A stretch of 64,000 nt of DNA, from the NCBI GenBank assembly GCA_012840015.1, contig DUMF01000002.1, forward strand, positions 1-64,000, read 5' to 3'. Every line of letters begins with the position of its first letter. Positions within the stretch are counted from its first letter, which is position 1. The position numbers and the translations under genes are program-made. Below, piece after piece: positions 35,901 to 44,140 of this stretch. The notes beneath the pieces were generated by a model. It had not been told where the DNA came from. It searched no databases and was given only the letters and a program-made list of their open reading frames with translations. This stretch comes from Bacillota bacterium. GTDB lineage: Bacteria; Bacillota; Sulfobacillia; DUMF01.

Positions 35901-36280
35901 CATGGACGAGAAAGTGTGAAGAGATCTGGGCCATGGGACAGGAAGCCACGCAAAAGGATAAAGAAACGGCCACACTACTCGAGGTGGCATGCGAAATGGA
36001 TGCGAGAGGAATCGAATTCCTTCCCGTCCATCTTTACTATTCGCACCCATGGAAGTGTATAATAGAGCCCAACGGAATCAGGTTACCCCTCCTCGCGATT
36101 CCTGGCCTCGGAAGGGCCGCGGCCTCGTCCATCGATGCAGCGAGGCAGGAAGGAGCGTTTCGATCCGTCGAGGATTTGAAGGCCAGAGCCAGGCTTACCA
36201 AGAGTGTCGTGGAGCTGCTGAGGGCCGAAGGGTGCCTGGCGAACATGCCTGAGACCAACCAAATGGCATTATGGAAGTAA
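32981..36280 (+). CDS. polC: DNA polymerase III PolC, lacking the exonuclease domain
   Basis: 1099 residues; usual PolC is about 1,430. In order: short N-terminal and OB regions (about 100-185), first part of PHP (HLHTSMSAMD near 204, AITDHG near 235), then directly the second part of PHP (FHVVLLAKNQDGLRQLYKL near 277). The 3'-5' exonuclease that normally lies between, with its VVFDxETTG and HNASFD motifs, is missing without a frame break. The zinc finger CPEC...CPKC, palm aspartates (PDIDLNFSGE, KLDILGHDDPT) and C-terminal parts remain. It probably replicates DNA without built-in proofreading, needing a partner in trans. Confidence 0.95.
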   Translation: MSRIVVKPDVSRLVEVASRLSGDDRRLLESVATGLKLVEVDSAGFWKVYVNADGASGFPPDRLTRVLESVFGVTIQLIIEPGGKGVKGVSDGTPSFPNAAIADLKPGMKASLTGMVLWPQEITLRTGKRFWRFGLTDRQDTITVKTRPGRRLKCEFKEGLWVTVQGEIVEDRFEGEPVCLAEKVQEADVPQRCDDSMQKRIELHLHTSMSAMDSVVQVEKLMDVLYSWGHRAVAITDHGVVQAFPQAFEEACRRGIKLIFGMEGYLVEENWRDVKPFHVVLLAKNQDGLRQLYKLVSDSHIQFFHRVPRIPRSLLSENRSGLLVGSACQAGELYQAILSGAGEDKLRQIASFYDYLEIQPVANNSFLVAQGRVPSEEALREINRRIVRLGADLSIPVIATCDVHFLEPEDAVFRNVLMAARGDDQAEEPAPLYLRTTEEMLREFEYLGREVATQVVIGAPAQIADIVEHIEPVPKGLHAPKIEKAEEQIANLAMEEARRLYGSPLPKIVRERLEKELNAIQKHGFSVIYLIAQKLVERSLKEGYLVGSRGSVGSSLVARLTGITEVNPLPPHYRCPECAYSEFPQTDVGSGFDLPAKSCPKCGHDMVGDGHDIPFEVFLGFKGDKVPDIDLNFSGEIQAAIHRYTEEILGKGNVFRAGTIATVADRTAYGLVKAYAESRKLVLRKAEIERLARGVTGVKRTTGQHPGGVMVVPKGCDVLQFTPLQYPADDRRSGIVTTHFDYDSISSRLVKLDILGHDDPTALKLLEEYTGIDPLSVPLNDALTLQLFSGTKPLRLKPGFEAEVGTIGIPEFGTRFVRQMLVETKPSSFAELVRISGLSHGTDVWLGNASDLIKEGIASLREVICTRDDIMTFLISKGMEPGLAFSIMESVRKGKGVSEEQENAMRQAGVPEWYIRSCKKIRYMFPKAHAVAYVMMSFRIAYFKVHYPHAFYAMYFTLHGDALDSSLLRAGPKTWTRKCEEIWAMGQEATQKDKETATLLEVACEMDARGIEFLPVHLYYSHPWKCIIEPNGIRLPLLAIPGLGRAAASSIDAARQEGAFRSVEDLKARARLTKSVVELLRAEGCLANMPETNQMALWK

Positions 36281-36891
36281 CGTGCTTAGATCACATCCGC
36301 ATCGAGTTGAAGGAGAAGGAGGTCCTTCACTATTTGGGTTACAGGCCCGGAGTGAGTGCTCTGGGACCGCGGGAGAAGGCACTGCTCGAAGAGGCGGAGG
36401 CACTCACCCTGGAAACCGTGCGCCCTCAAGCCATCTGGACATTTCCGGTCGATCCCGAGACCCTTGGAATATCAGACGGGATCAGGCGGAGAATTGCCGG
36501 GAACAGGAACGTAGCATGTTTTGCCCTTACTGCTGGGGGCGCGCTGGATCAACTGATCACAAAGCTTTTCGCCGCTGGCAAAGTGGCGCTGGGCGCTACG
36601 GTTGACGCCTGTGGCTCGGCAGCAGCAGAAGCAGTCGCGAGGCTCGTTCAGCAGGAGATAGCCAACCGGATGAAGGAAGAGGGTAAAGCCGTCAGGATCC
36701 GGCTCAGCCCCGGTTATTCTGGCTGGCCTCTATCAGCCAATGAGCTGCTGCTGAAGGCGAGCGGTGGGAGTGAGCTGGGTATCAGGGTGCTATCTGGCGG
36801 CCTGCTGCTTCCCCGCAAATCCGTGCTTGGAATAATACCGGTATACGAGAAAGAGGCGATGAATCCTGCTCTTCGAAAAACTGATCGATGA
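36271..36891 (+). CDS. Methionine-synthase activation-domain protein (split MetH)
   Basis: 206 residues, ATG start overlapping the polC end. Contains the AdoMet-binding RLSPGYSGWPL motif and the fold of the MetH C-terminal reactivation domain. In E. coli this is part of MetH; here it is a separate protein just upstream of the catalytic gene, as known in some thermophiles. It would reactivate oxidised cobalamin by reductive methylation. Confidence 0.85.
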   Translation: MEVTCLDHIRIELKEKEVLHYLGYRPGVSALGPREKALLEEAEALTLETVRPQAIWTFPVDPETLGISDGIRRRIAGNRNVACFALTAGGALDQLITKLFAAGKVALGATVDACGSAAAEAVARLVQQEIANRMKEEGKAVRIRLSPGYSGWPLSANELLLKASGGSELGIRVLSGGLLLPRKSVLGIIPVYEKEAMNPALRKTDR

Positions 36892-36910
36892 ATCGCGGAC
36901 AAAACCGCTG

Positions 36911-39247
36911 TTGATGGATGGAGCCATGGGCACGGAGCTTGTCCGGCTGCAAGTGCCGGGACGCCCCGTGGAGCTGCTTAACCTGGAGAGCGGGGATGCA
37001 GTGGAACACGTCCATACTGCTTACATAAAAGCGGGGGCACGGGCGATACTCACCAACACCTTCGGTGCCAATCCCCTCAGGCTTGCAGCTTTCGGGCTAG
37101 AGCAGAAAGCCAGGGAGATCAACGAGGCTGCCGTTCGAATCGCGATGAAGGCGCGGAGGGAAGCCGAATTGCCCGCGGTTGCGGTCATCGCTTCCATGGG
37201 GCCGACCGGGCGGCTGTTGAAGCCCGTGGGTGATGCGCGCTTCGATGAAGTATACGAATCGTACCGCATGCAAGCTCACATCCTTGCCGAAGCAGGCGTG
37301 GACGGAGTGCTCGTCGAAACCATGTCCGATCTAGCTGAGGCGAAGGCGGCCGTCCTGGCGTGCAAAGATGAGGGTTTGCTTGTGGCGGCGACGATGACTT
37401 TCGAAGGCGATAGAACCCCCATGGGAGTATCTCCCGAGTGTGCTGCCATCACGTTGCAAAGCCTCGGGGCACTGGCAGTAGGGGCCAATTGCTCGAGCGG
37501 GCCACATGAGCTCGTGCCCGTGTTGAAAAGAATGCACCGGGTCTCCAGTGTACCCTTAATCGCCCGACCTAACGCGGGCGTACCCGGAAAAAATGAGCTG
37601 GCCGACGTGCAGAGCTGGTGTGACGGCGCTTTGAGCCTTCTCGAGGCCGGGGTGTGCGTGATCGGCGGGTGCTGCGGAACCACTCCGGCACACATATCGG
37701 CATTGAGAGCGGCAATGAGAGGATTTGTGGTCAGACCAGGAGCCTTGCCGCCCGAAACCGCCATGCTGATTTGTGGTTTCAACAGGTATGTCTGGATCGA
37801 GCCAGGGGGGTATCCGTGTCTCGTTGGTGAAAGGATAAACCCCGCGCGCAAGCGCGCCTTGAGGGAGGACATCCTTTCGGGCAAAATGGAAGTGGTGAGG
37901 CTTGAAGCGCGGCAGCAGGTGGCAAGCGGCGCCGAGGCTTTGGATTTGAGCGCGGACATCCCAGGTCAGAACGTCACAAAATTGATAGGGCGAGTGGTGG
38001 AGGCGGTTCAAACCGTTTGGGATGGCCCGTGCTTCTTAGACTCCGCGTGTGCCGGGCATCTCGAAAGCATAGCAGCTGAATTCCGGGGCAGGCCAGTGCT
38101 CAATTCTCTCCGCTTTGTCGAGCCCGCCTTCTCGGAAGGACTGCGTATGGCGAAGCGCCTAGGCGCCTGCGCAGTTCTACTGTTGAGCGGTACCGAAGGC
38201 ACGCCTCATATTGTAGAAGGGCGAATCCGAATGGCTGAGGATATGCTCCTGAAAGCCGAGACTATGGGGCTACATCGGAGCGATCTTCTAATAGACCCTG
38301 CGGTACTCCCGGCTGCCATCGAGAGCGGGTCTACCTTCCTGGAGTCTGTGGAATTGTTGGCCAAACGCGGCTTCCTCACCTGTGGTGGCGTGAGCAACGT
38401 GTCCACCGGGCTTCCCAAAAGGCCTGCGCTAAATGCGGCACTCATTAGCACCTCTGTCTGCCGGGGCCTGAACGCCGTCATAGCCGACCCGTGTGACGAG
38501 GCGGCGCGCGATGCTATCGCAGCCGGAGCCCTGCTTGGAGGCAGAGACCCTGGAGCGAAGAAGTATACCGAACGGCTTGGGAGTAGAGCACCGGAAGCGG
38601 CAGGGGCGCCTTCTGAGGAAGCGCCGTCGATTCAGAGGGTCAAGCGGGCGGTGCTATCCGGCGACGTCTCAGGGGCGTTGGAGTCGGTTGGGGTAGCGCT
38701 TCAAGAAGGGCTCAAGCCCGAAGAGATATTGAACGAAGGGATAACTTCTGCTATGGCGGAGGCAGGCCGGCTTTTCGAGGAAAAGAAATTTTTCATTCCC
38801 AACCTCCTTTTGGCAGCCGAAGCGGCCAAGGCATGCCTTGAGGTGTTGCGCCCGAAACTGGGAAAGGCAACTCGGGGCCGTGGAACCGTAGCGATGGCCA
38901 CCGTGGAAGGGGATATCCACGATGTTGGAAAGAACATAGTGTGCGCTGTGCTGGAAAGCCGGGGCTTCCGGGTGGTGGACCTCGGCAAGAGCGTACCCGT
39001 GGAAAAGGTGCTCGAAGTGCTTCCATCGGTGGACCTGGTGGGGCTAAGCTCGCTGATGACCACAACGCTACCGGCGATGGAGCGCACTTTGAAGGCGATC
39101 AAAGCGAGATGTCCATCGATGAAGGTGATCGTAGGCGGTGGAGTGCTCACTGCTGAGTATGCGGCCAGCATCGGTGCGGATGGTTATGCGGAGAACGCTG
39201 CCGGGGCGGCGGAGCTCGTGTGTTCGCTCTTTAGGAGGTCAACTTGA
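36911..39247 (+). CDS. metH: Cobalamin-dependent methionine synthase, catalytic part
   Basis: 778 residues counted from a TTG at 36911. Homocysteine-binding domain (zinc ligands in GANCSSG and IGGCCGTTP), pteridine-binding domain (GERINPARKRALRED), cobalamin cap and cobalamin-binding domain with EGDIHDVGKNI. The activation domain is the separate upstream gene. Start is unclear: the open frame continues upstream to 36863 as LLFEKLIDESRTKPLL, which fits the family, but offers only CTG (36866) or ATC (36863) after an AAGAGG site, while 36911 has no site. metF follows with a 4-nt overlap. Confidence 0.9.
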   Translation: MMDGAMGTELVRLQVPGRPVELLNLESGDAVEHVHTAYIKAGARAILTNTFGANPLRLAAFGLEQKAREINEAAVRIAMKARREAELPAVAVIASMGPTGRLLKPVGDARFDEVYESYRMQAHILAEAGVDGVLVETMSDLAEAKAAVLACKDEGLLVAATMTFEGDRTPMGVSPECAAITLQSLGALAVGANCSSGPHELVPVLKRMHRVSSVPLIARPNAGVPGKNELADVQSWCDGALSLLEAGVCVIGGCCGTTPAHISALRAAMRGFVVRPGALPPETAMLICGFNRYVWIEPGGYPCLVGERINPARKRALREDILSGKMEVVRLEARQQVASGAEALDLSADIPGQNVTKLIGRVVEAVQTVWDGPCFLDSACAGHLESIAAEFRGRPVLNSLRFVEPAFSEGLRMAKRLGACAVLLLSGTEGTPHIVEGRIRMAEDMLLKAETMGLHRSDLLIDPAVLPAAIESGSTFLESVELLAKRGFLTCGGVSNVSTGLPKRPALNAALISTSVCRGLNAVIADPCDEAARDAIAAGALLGGRDPGAKKYTERLGSRAPEAAGAPSEEAPSIQRVKRAVLSGDVSGALESVGVALQEGLKPEEILNEGITSAMAEAGRLFEEKKFFIPNLLLAAEAAKACLEVLRPKLGKATRGRGTVAMATVEGDIHDVGKNIVCAVLESRGFRVVDLGKSVPVEKVLEVLPSVDLVGLSSLMTTTLPAMERTLKAIKARCPSMKVIVGGGVLTAEYAASIGADGYAENAAGAAELVCSLFRRST

Positions 39248-40125
39248 ACAGGGAGGAAGCGTCCTTGGATCTACGGTCGAAACTGCGCGACGGACAATTC
39301 GTCATTACAGCAGAAATCGATCCTCCACGGGGCTGGTCGCCCAAGGCTGCGCTTGACCAGGTGGCTACTATCAAGGAGCACGTGGATGCAGTGAATGTGG
39401 CGGATTGCCCCATGGCCAATCTACGGATGAGCCCGATAGCCCTGGCGCACATGATCCAGGAGCAATTGGGAGTGGAAACGGTGTTTCACCTCACCTGCAG
39501 GGACCGCAATCTTATTGGGCTGCAGGCGGAGCTGCTGGGTGCCGCAGCTTTGGGTGTCAAGAACGTGCTTGCCCTTACAGGGGACAAGCCTACCTCTGGT
39601 GATCACCCTGGCTGCAGGGGGGTATACGAAGTGGACTCCACCGGACTGGTGGCCTTGGCATGCAATCTGAATAGAGGCTTTTCCCAGGCCTCCAGGCCGA
39701 TCGGCGATCCTACTGATTTTTTCGTGGGAGTGGCTTCCAACCCGTTCCTGGTGCTTCAGGACGACATGGAGTTAAAGAAGCTTAAAGCCAAGATCGACGC
39801 GGGCGCGCAGTTCTCACAGACGCAGCCGGTCTTCAGCCTGGAAATAGTGGAGCGCTTTGCAAAGATGGCGGATTTGCTCGGGTTTTACGTCTTTTTCGGG
39901 GTGTTGCCTTTGAGGAGCGTGCGCTCCATGAACTACCTGAAGACCAAAGTGCCGGGCATAGTTATCCCGGAGGACGTGGAAAAAAGGATGCTCCGCGGGC
40001 GGCCGGACGAAGGGTTGAGGATCGCCGCCGAACTCGTTTCTGGGATTCACGCGATGGGGAAAAGCGTACATCTCTTTCCACTAGGTGATCCCACCGTAGT
40101 GCTGGAAATCTTAGACAGGTGCTAG
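39244..40125 (+). CDS. metF: 5,10-methylenetetrahydrofolate reductase
   Basis: 293 residues from a TTG with AGGAGG upstream. ITAEIDPPRG, LTGDKP and QFSQTQPVF mark the MTHFR TIM barrel with FAD. Makes methyl-tetrahydrofolate for the methionine synthase encoded just upstream. The length fits the simple bacterial enzyme; no MetV-like partner is seen. Confidence 0.93.
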   Translation: MNREEASLDLRSKLRDGQFVITAEIDPPRGWSPKAALDQVATIKEHVDAVNVADCPMANLRMSPIALAHMIQEQLGVETVFHLTCRDRNLIGLQAELLGAAALGVKNVLALTGDKPTSGDHPGCRGVYEVDSTGLVALACNLNRGFSQASRPIGDPTDFFVGVASNPFLVLQDDMELKKLKAKIDAGAQFSQTQPVFSLEIVERFAKMADLLGFYVFFGVLPLRSVRSMNYLKTKVPGIVIPEDVEKRMLRGRPDEGLRIAAELVSGIHAMGKSVHLFPLGDPTVVLEILDRC

Positions 40126-40418
40126 TGGAGCGGCCAGCCCTTTGTTCCTGGGCCTTCAACTTCGAAATCAGCTTCGCAAACGTCTCCTCACCCTGCCAGG
40201 TTGGCCATTCGCAGTCACTTCTCCCACAGCAGACCGGGGTATTTAGGCTCCCGGGAAGGTGACCTAGCGCCTCCATGGCACTCAAAACCCCAGGTTGGTT
40301 TTTCTAAGTCGAGTCCAACAATGCTGAAGATTTAAATAGATTAGGAAGGGATTAGGATTCCTTTGCCGAATTAGGCTAGTTGGCGCTTGATTCAAATCAC
40401 GAAAAGGAGGGACGGTCG
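40126..40418. other. Intergenic region before the leucine-dehydrogenase-like gene
   Basis: No supported gene. A minus-strand frame (about 40273-40110) reads MEALGHLPGSLNTPVCCGRSD... into the metF end and could be an old fragment, but has no ribosome site or known motif. An inverted repeat AGGAA...TTCCT lies at about 40343-40362 and may be an operator. No good -35/-10 pair was identified. Confidence 0.4.
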
Positions 40419-41486
40419 GTGAACGTATTCGAGCGGATGGCATCGTTTGAGCATGAACAAGTGAGCTTTTGCTATGACGAAGTCTCCGGGTTAAAAGCCA
40501 TCATTGCGATCCACAGCACAGCTCTGGGTCCTGCTCTAGGGGGCTGTAGGATGTGGACCTACGAAGATGACGAGGCTGCGCTCAAGGATGCACTCCGTCT
40601 TTCCCGAGGGATGACTTACAAAAACGCGGCAGCCGGATTAAACCTGGGCGGAGGCAAAGCGGTAATCATTGGCGATCCGCGCCGCGAAAAGAGCGAGCAG
40701 CTGTTCAGAGCCTTTGGAAGGTTCGTGGATTCGTTCGGGGGGCGTTATATTACGGCCGAGGACGTCGGTACCGCGTGCGAGGACATGGAGTACGTAAAAA
40801 TGGAAACCGACTACGTGGCTGGTTTGAGACAGACCAGCGGAGATCCCTCCCCAGTAACAGCTTTCGGCGTCTACCGCGGCATCAAGGCCTGCGCGAAATG
40901 GAAATTCGGCAATGAAAGACTCCGCGGACGGACTATCGTGGTACAGGGGCTAGGACACGTCGGCATGAACCTCGTTAGGCATCTCGTAGATGAAGGGGCC
41001 AGGGTGGTGGGAAGCGATGTTTTCCAAGACCGAGTGCAGGCCGCGGTGGAGGAATTGAAGATCGAGAGCGTGGAACCACAGAAAGTGTACGATGTGGAGT
41101 GCGACATCTTTGCACCGTGCGCTCTCGGGGCGGTGATCAATGACAATACTATCGACCGTTTCAGGTGCTCGGTGATTGCAGGAGCCGCGAATAACCAGCT
41201 GGAAGAGCCACGCCATGCCGAACTCTTGGAGAAACGCGGCATTCTTTATGCCCCTGATTTTGTGATAAACGCTGGCGGGGTTGTGAATTGCTCGGTGGAA
41301 TTCGAATCTGGCGGCTACGACCGCAACAAGGCATATTCGAAAGCTTCTATGATCTATGATCGGCTCATGCAGATTTTCGAGATTGCTCAGCGAGAGAAGA
41401 CCACGACTCACAAGGCCGCAGAGCTCCTGGCCGAGGATCGTATCCGAAAAGTCACAGGACTCAAGCGGATTTGGTCGGCCAGATAA
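40419..41486 (+). CDS. Leucine/valine/phenylalanine-dehydrogenase-family protein
   Basis: 355 residues from the GTG at 40419 with AAAAGGAGG 8 nt upstream; the frame from 40380 lacks a site. LGPALGGCRMW and the catalytic lysine region GMTYKNAAAGLNLGGGKAVI, plus the Rossmann motif VVQGLGHVGMNLVRHL, place it in the Glu/Leu/Phe/Val dehydrogenase family, nearest to leucine dehydrogenase. It converts branched-chain amino acids to 2-oxoacids, which feed the oxidoreductase encoded next. Confidence 0.9.
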   Translation: MNVFERMASFEHEQVSFCYDEVSGLKAIIAIHSTALGPALGGCRMWTYEDDEAALKDALRLSRGMTYKNAAAGLNLGGGKAVIIGDPRREKSEQLFRAFGRFVDSFGGRYITAEDVGTACEDMEYVKMETDYVAGLRQTSGDPSPVTAFGVYRGIKACAKWKFGNERLRGRTIVVQGLGHVGMNLVRHLVDEGARVVGSDVFQDRVQAAVEELKIESVEPQKVYDVECDIFAPCALGAVINDNTIDRFRCSVIAGAANNQLEEPRHAELLEKRGILYAPDFVINAGGVVNCSVEFESGGYDRNKAYSKASMIYDRLMQIFEIAQREKTTTHKAAELLAEDRIRKVTGLKRIWSAR

Positions 41487-41500
41487 GGGGGGATTGCCCG

Positions 41501-41725
41501 TTGGAAGGAACAATGGAAGAGCTAATCCGGGTTTCGATCGACGTTGATTTTTGCAAGGGGTGCGAGCTATGCGTGCACACTTGCCCACGGAAGATTATCG
41601 CTGTTTCTGACGAAATAAATGTGCAAGGCTTTCATCCCGCGCGCATAACGGACCAGAGCAAGTGCACGAGCTGTGGGCTCTGCGCCAGGATGTGTCCGGA
41701 TTGCGCTATAACTGTTTTCCGGTGA
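41501..41725 (+). CDS. 2-oxoacid:ferredoxin oxidoreductase, ferredoxin-like (delta) subunit
   Basis: 74 residues from a TTG at 41501 with AAGGGGGG upstream; the ATG at 41513 is the alternative. Two 4Fe-4S motifs, CKGCELCVHTCP and CTSCGLCARMCP. Electron-transfer subunit of the four-part enzyme encoded by this and the next three genes. Confidence 0.9.
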   Translation: MEGTMEELIRVSIDVDFCKGCELCVHTCPRKIIAVSDEINVQGFHPARITDQSKCTSCGLCARMCPDCAITVFR

Positions 41726-41739
41726 AAGGAGGGAGAGTC

Positions 41740-42816
41740 TTGGGCGAGAAAGTGCTAATGAAAGGAAACGAAGCCATCGCTGAAGCGGCTATAAGGGCGG
41801 GATGCAGGTATTTCTTCGGCTACCCGATTACTCCGCAAAATGAAATCCCAGAATATATGGCTAGGAGGCTACCGCAGGTCGGCGGGGTCTTTCTTCAGGC
41901 TGAGAGCGAAGTAGCAGCTATCAACATGGTGTACGGCGCTGCCGCCGCAGGAGGCCGTGTGATGACATCGTCCTCTGGCCCAGGGATAAGTCTGAAACAG
42001 GAAGGTCTTTCGTATATGGCGGGAGCTGAATTGCCGTGTGTGGTCGTGAACATGGTTAGAGCTGGCCCAGGTTTGGGGGGTATTCAAGCAGCCCAATCGG
42101 ATTATTTCCAGGCTACGAAAGGCGGCGGGCACGGCGACTATCGCCTAGTGGTCTACGGCCCCGCTTCTATTCAGGAAGCGGTTGACCTCATGGCACACGC
42201 TTTCGACGTGGCGGATAGATACAGGACCCCCGTGATGTTGCTGGGGGATGGCATGCTCGGCCAAATGATGGAACCGGTTGAGTTTCCTGATTACCAAGTA
42301 AATATACCGGTAAAGGACTGGATCACTAATGGAGCATCGGGCAGGCCAGCCAGAGTGATCAGCTCGATTTTCTTGAAGCCCGAGGAGTTGGACGCTCATT
42401 GCTGGGCCATGAAAAGAAAGTACGAAGAAATCGCGGAAAACGAGACTCGGGTAGAGTGCTTGGGTCTAGACGATGCCGATTTTTGTCTGGTAGCTTACGG
42501 CACAACCGCGAGGATTTGCCGGTCGGTAATGGAGAAAGCCAGGGAGTCAGGGCTCAGGGTAGGCCTCATAAGGCCCATATCTTTATGGCCCTTCCCGACG
42601 AATACGATTCGAGAAGTCGCTTCAGGCAACGTCAAGGCTTTCCTTACGGTTGAGATGAGTACCGGGCAGATGATAGAGGACGTCATGCTTGCAGTGAACG
42701 GCAAGAAGCCCGTACATTTCTACGGAAAGACCGGCGGAATGGTGCCAGCGCCGCGGGACATACTTGCCAAGCTGAGGGTGGTCGCCGATGATCCCGAAAA
42801 AGGAAGGATGAACTGA
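41740..42816 (+). CDS. vorB: 2-oxoacid (3-methyl-2-oxobutanoate-type) ferredoxin oxidoreductase, alpha subunit
   Basis: 358 residues from a TTG at 41740 with AAAGGAGGG upstream. GYPITPQNEIPEYMA and SSSGPGISLKQEGLSYMAG are typical of VorB/KorA pyrimidine-domain subunits. Together with leucine dehydrogenase this supports oxidation of branched-chain 2-oxoacids to acyl-CoA with reduced ferredoxin. A 2-oxoglutarate role is the alternative. Confidence 0.9.
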   Translation: MGEKVLMKGNEAIAEAAIRAGCRYFFGYPITPQNEIPEYMARRLPQVGGVFLQAESEVAAINMVYGAAAAGGRVMTSSSGPGISLKQEGLSYMAGAELPCVVVNMVRAGPGLGGIQAAQSDYFQATKGGGHGDYRLVVYGPASIQEAVDLMAHAFDVADRYRTPVMLLGDGMLGQMMEPVEFPDYQVNIPVKDWITNGASGRPARVISSIFLKPEELDAHCWAMKRKYEEIAENETRVECLGLDDADFCLVAYGTTARICRSVMEKARESGLRVGLIRPISLWPFPTNTIREVASGNVKAFLTVEMSTGQMIEDVMLAVNGKKPVHFYGKTGGMVPAPRDILAKLRVVADDPEKGRMN

Positions 42817-43568
42817 TGGCTACAGTGGTTATGAAAAGGCCGGAGACCCTTAAAAGAGTGATAACCCATTATTGTCCAGGATGCACTCACGGTATCGCAC
42901 ACAGGCTGGTGGCAGAAGCTATAGATAAGCTTGGGATCAAGCAGAAGGTTATTGGCGTAGCTTCGGTGGGGTGTTCTGTATTTGCCTACAACTATCTCGA
43001 TTGCGACTTCGTTCAAGCCGCTCACGGCCGGGCGCCCGCGGTGGCAACTGGCCTTAAAAGGGTCTTGCCTGATAGTGTAGTCTTTACGTATCAAGGCGAT
43101 GGGGACTTGGCCTCCATCGGCACGGCAGAGATCGTCCACGCGGCCGCACGCGGAGAGAAGATCACAGTCATTTTCATTAACAACGGGATATATGGGATGA
43201 CAGGGGGACAAATGGCTCCTACGACCCTTGTGGGAGACCGCACGACCACCTCCCCCGAGGGGCGTGACCCAGCTAAAGCTGGCTACCCCATCAAGATGTG
43301 CGAGCTGTTGTCTACCTTAGAAGGAGCAGCATATGTTGCCAGGGCTTCGTTGCATGATCCTGCAAACGTTCTTAAGGCTTCCAGGTTCGTGACGAGAGCG
43401 TTCGAATGCCAGTTGGAGAGAAAAGGATTCGCCATAGTGGAGCTGCTTTCTGCCTGCCCTACGAACTGGTCGCTGAAACCCATCGATGCACTAAAAGCGG
43501 TGAAGGAGAAAATGGTGGCCCATTATCCTTTGGGCGAGTTCAAGGGGGGTGCCGGCAGTGAAGCATGA
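42816..43568 (+). CDS. vorA: 2-oxoacid ferredoxin oxidoreductase, beta (TPP-binding) subunit
   Basis: 250 residues, ATG overlapping the alpha stop by one base. HYCPGCTHGIAHRLVAEA and the thiamine-diphosphate motif GDGDLASIGTAEIVHAAARGE...NNGIYGMTGGQ are present. Catalytic decarboxylation subunit. Confidence 0.92.
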   Translation: MATVVMKRPETLKRVITHYCPGCTHGIAHRLVAEAIDKLGIKQKVIGVASVGCSVFAYNYLDCDFVQAAHGRAPAVATGLKRVLPDSVVFTYQGDGDLASIGTAEIVHAAARGEKITVIFINNGIYGMTGGQMAPTTLVGDRTTTSPEGRDPAKAGYPIKMCELLSTLEGAAYVARASLHDPANVLKASRFVTRAFECQLERKGFAIVELLSACPTNWSLKPIDALKAVKEKMVAHYPLGEFKGGAGSEA

Positions 43569-44112
43569 GGTAATCATCGCGGGCTTCGGCGGACAAGGGG
43601 TCATGGTGGCCGGAGAGTTGCTGGCATATGCCGGCATGTTGGAGGGAAAGAAAGTATCCTGGCTGCCTTCTTATGGCCCTGAGATGCGCGGAGGTACTGC
43701 CAACTGTTCCGTGGTGGTTTCCGACGAAGAAATAGCTTCGCCTGTAGTTACCGAGCCTACTGTGCTCGTGGTGATGAACCGGCCATCTCTCGATAAGTTC
43801 GAAGGATGGCTCGTGCCAGGCGGGCTGCTCATAATAAACACTTCCCTGGTTAAAAGGGAGCCATCACGAGACGATATCAATATTGTGAGAATTCCGTGTT
43901 CAGAAGTGGCGGACGAACTTGGGTCTGCTGCGGTAGCCAACATGATAGTGGTGGGTGCGGTTGTTTCTCGAACGGGGATCGTTAAAATGGAATCGGTTGT
44001 CGAAGGACTGAAAAAGGTGGTGCCGGCGCACAGACATAATCTGATACCCCTGAACCTTAAGGCTCTGGAAAAAGGCCGTGAGATCGCGCTGGGAGTGGCG
44101 GTGTGCTCTTAG
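43558..44112 (+). CDS. vorC: 2-oxoacid ferredoxin oxidoreductase, gamma subunit
   Basis: 184 residues from a GTG at 43558 with GGGGGG upstream, overlapping the beta gene. The family start EVIIAGFGGQGVMVAGELLAYAG and PSYGPEMRGGTANC are clear. Completes the delta-alpha-beta-gamma set. Symbols follow the VOR nomenclature by inference only. Confidence 0.9.
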   Translation: MKHEVIIAGFGGQGVMVAGELLAYAGMLEGKKVSWLPSYGPEMRGGTANCSVVVSDEEIASPVVTEPTVLVVMNRPSLDKFEGWLVPGGLLIINTSLVKREPSRDDINIVRIPCSEVADELGSAAVANMIVVGAVVSRTGIVKMESVVEGLKKVVPAHRHNLIPLNLKALEKGREIALGVAVCS

Positions 44113-44140
44113 TGCTATCCTTGGTATTGGAGGCGTTTCG

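Noticed and set aside
40110-40273. Minus-strand frame overlapping the metF end
   Set aside because: No ribosome site and no recognisable motif; overlaps a conserved gene end.
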